Positions 57,242 to 64,000 of a stretch of 64,000 nucleotides of DNA are shown one piece after another. The DNA comes from Novosphingobium sp. (GTDB lineage Bacteria > Pseudomonadota > Alphaproteobacteria > Sphingomonadales > Sphingomonadaceae), in NCBI GenBank assembly GCA_024236215.1, contig JACKKX010000005.1, forward strand, positions 186,001 through 250,000. The letters run 5' to 3'. The notes under the pieces are model-generated. The model made no database searches, was not told the origin of the DNA, and saw only the letters and a program-made list of their open reading frames with translations. The translations under genes were made by a program, and so were the position numbers. The stretch's first letter is position 1. Each line of letters starts with the position of its first letter.

Positions 57242-58378
57242 CTATTCGGTCAGTCCGTCCCAGACTTCCTTGATCCGGTCAAAAAAGCCCTTCGATTGCG
57301 GCGTTTCCTCGCCGGTTTCGGTCTCCTGTAGCTCGCGCAGCAGTTCCTTTTGGCGGGCGGTGAGTTTGGTCGGGGTTTCAACCATGATTTCCACCACCAG
57401 ATCGCCGCGCCCACGCCCTTGCAGCACCGGCATGCCCGCGCCGCGCTTACGCAGCTGCTTGCCCGACTGGATGCCGGCCGGGATATCGATCCCGATCTTC
57501 TCCCCGTCGAGGCCAGGAATCTCGAGCGTGCCGCCCAGCGCCGCAGTGGTGAAGGCGATCGGCACCCGCGTGATCAGGCTGGTCCCGTCGCGATCGAACA
57601 CCTTGTGGCGGCGGATGTGGATGAACAGGTAGAGATCGCCCGGCGGGGCGCCGAACGGCCCGGCCTCGCCCTTTCCGGCCAGGCGGATGCGGGTGCCATT
57701 GTCGACGCCCGGCGGAATGTTGACCTCAAGCTTTTGCGGGGTATCGACCCGCCCTTCGCCGCGGCAGGCCTTGCACGGCTTTTCGATTACCTCGCCCCGG
57801 CCGTGGCAGGTCGGGCAGGTGCGCTCGACCATGAAGAAGCCTTGCTGGGCGCGGACCTGACCATGCCCGCCGCACAGGTTGCATCGCCGCGTTCCGGTGC
57901 CGGGCTCGGCGCCCGAACCGCCGCACGGCTCGCAAGCTGCAGCCACCTCGATCTCGATTTCGGCGCTCTTGCCGTGAAACGCCTCGTCCAGCCCGATTTC
58001 CAGGTCATAGCGCAAATCGGCGCCGCGCCGCGCCTGCTGGCGTCCGCCTCCGCCGCCAAAGGCCGAACCAAAGATCGTCTCGAAGATGTCGCCAAGGTCG
58101 GAGAAGCCGGCGCCGCCGCCACTTCCCGCGCCGCCGCCCATCCCGCCGCTCTTGAACGCCTCGTGGCCGAAACGGTCATAGGCGGCGCGCTTTTGCGGGT
58201 CCTTCAGGCAGTCATAGGCTTCATTGATCGCCTTGAACCGGGTTTCGGCATCGCCATCACCCGGGTTGCGATCGGGGTGCCAGCGCATCGCCAGCTTGCG
58301 GAACGACGACTTGATCGTCGCATCGTCCGCTGTGCGCTCTACTTCGAGCAATTCGTAGAAATCGGCCTCGATCGCCAT
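57242..58378 (-). CDS. dnaJ: chaperone DnaJ
   Basis: DnaJ stimulates the DnaK ATPase and presents substrates. The 378-residue protein has the J domain with HPD (RWHPDRNP), a Gly/Ala-rich linker (GGGAGSGGGAG), four CxxCxGxG zinc motifs (CEPCGGSG, CNLCGGHG, CPTCHGRG, CKACRGEG) and the C-terminal beta domain. It follows dnaK after 68 bp containing a hairpin. Confidence 0.97.
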   Translation of the reverse strand: MAIEADFYELLEVERTADDATIKSSFRKLAMRWHPDRNPGDGDAETRFKAINEAYDCLKDPQKRAAYDRFGHEAFKSGGMGGGAGSGGGAGFSDLGDIFETIFGSAFGGGGGRQQARRGADLRYDLEIGLDEAFHGKSAEIEIEVAAACEPCGGSGAEPGTGTRRCNLCGGHGQVRAQQGFFMVERTCPTCHGRGEVIEKPCKACRGEGRVDTPQKLEVNIPPGVDNGTRIRLAGKGEAGPFGAPPGDLYLFIHIRRHKVFDRDGTSLITRVPIAFTTAALGGTLEIPGLDGEKIGIDIPAGIQSGKQLRKRGAGMPVLQGRGRGDLVVEIMVETPTKLTARQKELLRELQETETGEETPQSKGFFDRIKEVWDGLTE

Positions 58379-58398
58379 GCTTACACCCCAGCCCCGTT

Positions 58399-58428
58399 CC
58401 CGTCATCGCGGCATGGCCGGATGACGGG
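58399..58428. promoter_or_regulatory. dnaK-dnaJ intergenic hairpin
   Basis: CCCGTCATC (58399-58407) and GATGACGGG (58420-58428) form a 9-bp stem; the loop includes CGG/CCG that can extend it. No T-run follows. It may tune dnaJ relative to dnaK expression or stabilise the mRNA end. Confidence 0.5.
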
Positions 58429-58446
58429 GGGAGTTTTCACAGCAGC

Positions 58447-60363
<1,917 letters not shown>

Positions 60364-60453
60364 ATAAAGCCCATCCTTGGTTCAGGTTTGACACCGCTTC
60401 GGATGCCTCCCGCTAAACGGCAAGGCAGGTCGGCGGCTCGTTATGCCAGGCCG

Positions 60454-60481
60454 ATATAGGAGCGGTTTTGCTTGGCACAAG
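60454..60481 (-). promoter_or_regulatory. sigma-32-like heat-shock promoter of dnaK
   Basis: On the minus strand CTTGTG (60481-60476) and CTATAT (60459-60454) are separated by 16 bp, fitting the alphaproteobacterial RpoH consensus. The start codon of dnaK is 90 bp downstream. The hrcA promoter has the same geometry. Confidence 0.65.
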
Positions 60482-60537
60482 GGCACCGGAAAGCTAGCGA
60501 AACAGAAACCCCGAACCCGCCGAAAGGACCTGCTGTA

Positions 60538-61065
60538 ATGTCTCGCCTAAGCCTTCTTGCCGCTCCCGTTGCCCTTGCTCTGTCGCTGGCTGCCTGTCAG
60601 CAGGGCGGTCCGGACCAGGCTGTGGCCACTGAGGCAGCCACCGCCGCACCCGATGCCAAGCCGGGCATGGCGTTGAGCGCGGGCCGGCTCGTGCTTCCGG
60701 TGGTCGCGGGAAATCCGGCCGCGGCCTATTTCGACCTGACCAACGGCGGCGGAGAGGCCGTGACCCTGGCCGCCGTTTCGATCGAAGGCGCGGGCAATGC
60801 GGAAATGCACCAGACGGTCGACGGCAAGATGAGCCCGCTTGACGGTGCGACGGTAGAGCCTGGCGCGACCCTCAAGTTCGAACCCGGCACAAACCATGTT
60901 ATGGCATTTGAACTCGATCCCAAGCTCGCGCCAGGTGGCACCACGGAAATTACCCTGACCTTCGCCAACGGCGACAAGCTGTCCGCCCCGCTCAAGATCG
61001 AAACGCGCGGCGATGCGATGGGCGGCATGGATATGGGCGGCCACGATATGGGATCTCACCGCTGA
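60538..61065 (+). CDS. PCuAC-type periplasmic copper chaperone lipoprotein
   Basis: The 175-residue lipoprotein has the lipobox LAAC (C20) and the PCuAC (DUF461) motif: M/H in AEMHQTVDGKM and the later NHVMAFEL, the classic H-M ligands for Cu(I). A Met/His-rich tail (MGGMDMGGHDMGSHR) extends copper binding. It delivers copper to cytochrome oxidase or protects the periplasm. ATG 60538 is the start. The next gene begins within or just after its stop. Confidence 0.93.
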   Translation: MSRLSLLAAPVALALSLAACQQGGPDQAVATEAATAAPDAKPGMALSAGRLVLPVVAGNPAAAYFDLTNGGGEAVTLAAVSIEGAGNAEMHQTVDGKMSPLDGATVEPGATLKFEPGTNHVMAFELDPKLAPGGTTEITLTFANGDKLSAPLKIETRGDAMGGMDMGGHDMGSHR

Positions 61066-61100
61066 GCCAGCACAATTGCCCGGTTGGCGGCGAACGCCCG

Positions 61101-61547
61101 TTGACCTCCGGGGAAACGGCACTGGTGCGATCGGCGTTCGGCGCCGCGATCGATTGCGCGCGGGTCACCATCCGCCGCCGTCGCTGGTGGTGGTTCCAGC
61201 CCCGCCACATCACCATGGCGCCGATGGGGCACCTGCACTTCCACCCCGCCGGTGACGGCTATTGCGACGATTTCAGCCAGGCATCCCCCGACCTGCAAGG
61301 CCACTTCATCCACGAAATGACCCACGTCTGGCAGGCCCAGACGCGCGGCAGGTGGTATGTCGTTGCGCTCGGCGCGGTGCAGAGGCGCTATTCCTATCGC
61401 CTGCAACCGGGCAAGCGACTTGAGGATTACGGGATCGAACAGCAGGCCGAGATCGTGCGCCATGCGTTTATGGCGCGGATGGGGTGGTTTAGATGCCCAG
61501 CGACCGAGGCAGCGATCCTCAAAACCCTCGTATCGTTCGGGAACTGA
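61101..61547 (+). CDS. HEMTH-motif ('Vgr-related' type) protein
   Basis: The 148-residue protein has the zinc-protease-like HExxH as HEMTH (GHFIHEMTHVWQ) after a basic, Trp-rich stretch (RRRRWWWFQPRHIT) and a His-rich MGHLHFHPAGDG. A similar small protein is often annotated Vgr-related in sphingomonads; it has no proven activity. The only standard start near is TTG 61101; the frame is open to CTG 61062, which overlaps the PCuAC stop as CTGA and would add residues ERPLT before SGE that look conserved. True start is uncertain. Confidence 0.7.
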   Translation: MTSGETALVRSAFGAAIDCARVTIRRRRWWWFQPRHITMAPMGHLHFHPAGDGYCDDFSQASPDLQGHFIHEMTHVWQAQTRGRWYVVALGAVQRRYSYRLQPGKRLEDYGIEQQAEIVRHAFMARMGWFRCPATEAAILKTLVSFGN

Positions 61548-61550
61548 GGA

Positions 61551-62123
61551 TCAATCCGGCTTCTTTGCCACTGCCACCATCGCCGGACGCAGCAGACGGT
61601 CCTTGATCATGTAGCCGGCCTGAAGCTCCTGCAGCACGGTTCCGGGTTTGGCATCGGCGCTTGGTACTTCGAGCATCGCCTGATGCTGGTTGGGATCGAG
61701 CGGCAGACCGGTGGCGGCGATGCGGCTGATGCCGTGGAGGCCGAACACCTTGTCGAGCTCGCGCGCGGTGGCCTCGATCCCGGCGACCAGGCTGTTCAGC
61801 CGCTCATCCTCGCGCAGTTCCTGAGGAATGGCATCGAGTGCGCGGGACAGATTGTCCGAAACTGAAAGAATATCGCGGGCAAAGCCGGTTGCTGCATAGG
61901 TGCGGGCATCGGCCACGTCCTTTTCCAGACGGCGGCGCACGTTCTGGGTTTCGGCCTTGGCGTAAAGGATATCCTGCCGCGCCGCCTCAAGATCGTTCTT
62001 GAGCATGGCCAATGCGTCGTCGAGCGCTTCGCTCGCGTTCTCAAGGTCGATCATGTCTTCGGGAACGCCGGCCAGTTCGGCTTCAACCGCCGGGTCGGCC
62101 TGCGGCTTCTTGTCATCGCTCAT
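61551..62123 (-). CDS. grpE: nucleotide exchange factor GrpE
   Basis: GrpE releases ADP from DnaK. The 190-residue protein has an acidic N-terminus, a long helix (LAMLKNDLEAARQDILYAKAE) that dimerises, and the C-terminal beta head (NQHQAMLEVPSAD..TVLQELQAGYMIKDRLLRPAMVAV). It follows hrcA on the minus strand 18 bp away, one operon with the sigma-32-like promoter at 63193-63220. Confidence 0.96.
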   Translation of the reverse strand: MSDDKKPQADPAVEAELAGVPEDMIDLENASEALDDALAMLKNDLEAARQDILYAKAETQNVRRRLEKDVADARTYAATGFARDILSVSDNLSRALDAIPQELREDERLNSLVAGIEATARELDKVFGLHGISRIAATGLPLDPNQHQAMLEVPSADAKPGTVLQELQAGYMIKDRLLRPAMVAVAKKPD

Positions 62124-62141
62124 TGCAGTCAGGAACCTGTC

Positions 62142-63185
62142 TTATCCGATCAATTTGCCCAGCGACTGGGCGGTGAAGTCGATCATGGGGACGAGGCGGG
62201 CATAATTCAACCGCGTCGGGCCGATAACCCCCAGCACCCCCACCACCCTGCCCTCGCGGTCGCGATAGGGCGAGGCGATTACCGAGGAACCCGAAAGCGC
62301 GAACAACCGGTTCTCTGCGCCAATGAAGATCCGGGTTGCCTCGGCCTCGCGCGCCGAATCGAGCAGACTGGCAACCGATTGCTTGCTTTCCAGATCGTCG
62401 AGCAGCATCCGCACCCGCTCAAGATCGGTCTGCACGCTTTCGTCGATCAGGTTGGACGCGCCGCGCACGATCAGCACCGGCCGTTGCAGCGTATCCTCGC
62501 TCCACAAGGCAAGGCCGCGTTCGACTAGATCGCGGCTCGCGGCATCGAGCGCGCTGCGCCCCGCGGCGATCTCGGCCCTGATCGCCCGTCCCGCCTCGGC
62601 AAGAGTTTTGCCGCCGAGATGCGCGGTGATGTAATTCGACGCCGCTTCGAACGCGCCGGGCACGATCCCGCCGGGAAGATCGATCACCCGGTTCTCGATG
62701 CCCCCGTCGCTTCCCACCAGCACGGTCAGCGCGCGGGTGGCAGAAAGCGGTACCAGTTGAAGTTGTGCCAGGCGCGGTTCTCGGCGCGGGACCATCACCA
62801 CCCCGGCGGCGGCGGAAAGCTCTGACAAAAGCGTACTGGTCGCCGTAAGCGCGGCCTCGATCGGGCCGGGCTGGGCCAGGCGGCTCTCGATGGTCAGCCG
62901 CTCCTCGGCGGTCGGTTCGGCAACCTGCATCATCGCATCGACGAACAGGCGCAGCCCAACCTCGGTCGGCAGCCGCCCCGCGCTGGTATGCGGAGCGGCG
63001 AGCAGCCCCAGCCCCTCAAGCTCGTGCAGCACCGAACGGATCGAGGCGGGGGAGAGGTTGAGCCCCCCTGCTCCGGCCAGCGTTTTCGACCCAACCGGCT
63101 GGCCCGAGGAGAGATACCCCTCGACCACCAGGCGAAAGATATCGCGGGCACGGGTGGTCAGTTCGGAGATCGGCGGGCTGGGCAT
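62142..63185 (-). CDS. hrcA: heat-inducible transcription repressor HrcA
   Basis: HrcA binds CIRCE sites to repress groE and related operons at normal temperature. The 347-residue protein has the N-terminal winged helix ([27 protein letters not shown] with [14 protein letters not shown]) and the C-terminal GAF-like dimer domain ([23 protein letters not shown]). No CIRCE sequence (TTAGCACTC-N9-GAGTGCTAA) is seen at either the hrcA-grpE or dnaK promoter here, so its targets are probably elsewhere (groESL). Confidence 0.96.
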   Translation of the reverse strand: MPSPPISELTTRARDIFRLVVEGYLSSGQPVGSKTLAGAGGLNLSPASIRSVLHELEGLGLLAAPHTSAGRLPTEVGLRLFVDAMMQVAEPTAEERLTIESRLAQPGPIEAALTATSTLLSELSAAAGVVMVPRREPRLAQLQLVPLSATRALTVLVGSDGGIENRVIDLPGGIVPGAFEAASNYITAHLGGKTLAEAGRAIRAEIAAGRSALDAASRDLVERGLALWSEDTLQRPVLIVRGASNLIDESVQTDLERVRMLLDDLESKQSVASLLDSAREAEATRIFIGAENRLFALSGSSVIASPYRDREGRVVGVLGVIGPTRLNYARLVPMIDFTAQSLGKLIG

Positions 63186-63192
63186 CTGGTCT

Positions 63193-63220
63193 ATTTAGAA
63201 GCTGCACTTGCAGCCTCAAG
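63193..63220 (-). promoter_or_regulatory. sigma-32-like promoter of hrcA-grpE
   Basis: On the minus strand CTTGAG (63220-63215) and CTAAAT (63198-63193) are 16 bp apart, the same spacing as at dnaK. The spacer holds a perfect dyad GCTGCA-CT-TGCAGC (63201-63214), a candidate operator. Confidence 0.6.
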
Positions 63221-63263
63221 CCCAATGCGCCTAACGCGGTGCAAACAGCAACAAGGAATCCCC

Positions 63264-63977
63264 ATGCGACCTTCCGGCCGCGCGCCCGACGAGATGCGCG
63301 CTATCAGCTTCGAACCGCACTTTACCAAGCATGCCGAGGGATCGGTGCTGGTCAGCTTTGGCCATACCAAGGTGATCTGTACCGCCTCGGTCGAGGAGCG
63401 GCTGCCGCCGTGGCTGCGCGGCAAGGGCGAAGGCTGGGTGACTGCGGAATATTCGATGTTGCCGCGTGCCACCCACACCCGCGGCGCGAGGGAAGCCGCC
63501 AAGGGCAAGCAGAGCGGCAGGACGCAGGAAATTCAGCGCCTTATCGGTCGATCCTTGCGCGCTGTCTGCGATCTCAAAAAGCTCGGCGAACGCCAGATCA
63601 CGCTCGATTGCGACGTGATCCAGGCCGATGGCGGCACCCGGACCGCCGCGATTTCGGGCGCCTGGGTGGCTTTGCGCATCGCGATCAGTAAGCTGATGGA
63701 ACAGGGGTTGATTGCCGAAGACCCCCTCAACCGCAAGGTCGCGGCGGTCAGCTGCGGGATTGCGGATGGCGTGCCGGTGCTCGATCTCGACTACGACGAG
63801 GATTCAAGCGCCGACGCCGATGCCAATTTCGTGCTGATCGAAGGTGGGCAGATCGCCGAAGTTCAGGCTACGGGGGAAGGCGCAACCTATGACGAGGAAG
63901 CCCTCTTGCGCCTGCTGCGCCTTGCCCGGATCGGCTGCGAGCGGATCTTCGCCGCGCAGGGAGAAGCGGTGAAATGA
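63264..63977 (+). CDS. rph: ribonuclease PH
   Basis: RNase PH is a phosphorolytic 3'-5' exoribonuclease trimming tRNA ends. The 237-residue protein has the PH fold motifs ([60 protein letters not shown]). ATG 63264 is preceded by CAAGGAATC. It is divergent from hrcA and coupled to the next gene by ATGA. Confidence 0.97.
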   Translation: MRPSGRAPDEMRAISFEPHFTKHAEGSVLVSFGHTKVICTASVEERLPPWLRGKGEGWVTAEYSMLPRATHTRGAREAAKGKQSGRTQEIQRLIGRSLRAVCDLKKLGERQITLDCDVIQADGGTRTAAISGAWVALRIAISKLMEQGLIAEDPLNRKVAAVSCGIADGVPVLDLDYDEDSSADADANFVLIEGGQIAEVQATGEGATYDEEALLRLLRLARIGCERIFAAQGEAVK

Positions 63978-64000
63978 CCCGCAGGCTGGGCGCTGATACC
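63974..64000 (+). CDS. start of the next gene, probably rdgB (partial)
   Basis: ATG 63974 overlaps the rph stop as ATGA, and the frame runs to the window edge as MTRRLGADT. In sphingomonads rph is usually followed by rdgB, a dITP/XTP diphosphatase that begins with MTRxLG. Only nine codons are visible, so the identity is inferred from order. Confidence 0.45.

Noticed and set aside
60364-60537. CIRCE element upstream of dnaK
   Set aside because: The TTAGCACTC-N9-GAGTGCTAA pattern is absent here; the region shows RpoH-like boxes instead.

Overview
The window is GC-rich chromosomal DNA whose gene content and order point to a sphingomonad (Alphaproteobacteria, Sphingomonadales). Markers are a fused ispDF, the run dusB-ntrB-ntrC-ntrY-ntrX-hfq-hflX, a tandem-domain Hfq, phaR, a HEMTH-motif 'Vgr-related' type protein, and hrcA-grpE divergent from rph. 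Nearly all of it is core chromosome. The one clear mobile element is a single insertion sequence at about 30.0-31.7 kb. I saw no prophage, integrase, CRISPR array or rRNA. All family assignments come from reading motifs; no database search was possible.

Layout. 1-2.5 kb (minus): two TadE-like pilus-assembly proteins and a TadG-like protein split by one in-frame TAG. 2.6-10.6 kb: phytoene-synthase-like protein, EF-hand protein, trmFO, serine hydrolase, YhhN-family membrane protein, cysteine-rich Sel1 protein with a small secreted partner, and a TauD-type dioxygenase. 10.6-20.4 kb: gyrA, an exported alanine-rich repeat-like protein with a good terminator, carbonic anhydrase, lipA, a Coq10/RatA-like START protein, a CinA C-domain protein, ispDF and dusB. 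20.4-28.6 kb (plus): ntrB, ntrC, ntrY, ntrX, hfq and hflX, many of them overlapping or closely spaced.

28.6-39.7 kb is a long minus-strand operon read mltB, rlpA-like, dacC-type, tmk, holB, metG, tatD, MBL hydrolase, 59-aa membrane protein, mazG, P-loop kinase. Most junctions are ATGA, TGATG or GTGA overlaps. An ISNCY/IS1202-like element lies exactly at the mazG start codon, with a 5-bp target duplication. 39.8-40.0 kb holds tRNA-Ser(UGA) and an aborted 5' copy of it. 40.2-44.2 kb: a PilZ protein, the pyruvate dehydrogenase E2/E3 genes with a thioesterase between them, and a Usp protein. 44.2-48.6 kb: rnr, an archaeal/eukaryotic-type proS, and phaR. 48.7-53.8 kb: alr, an MFS transporter, a NifU-like protein, cvpA and radA. 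53.8-57.2 kb: an acyltransferase and a large patatin-like protein.

57.2-64 kb is the heat-shock region: dnaK-dnaJ, and hrcA-grpE divergent from rph and the start of a likely rdgB. Both dnaK and hrcA have a sigma-32-like promoter with the same 16-bp spacer. A PCuAC copper chaperone and a HEMTH protein lie between the two groups.

The most unusual items are the two-Sm-domain Hfq, the IS placed on the mazG start codon, the partial tRNA-Ser duplication carrying a 26-nt hairpin insertion, the nonsense-split tadG, the RlpA-like protein lacking the family Asp, and likely CTG start codons at two gene junctions.
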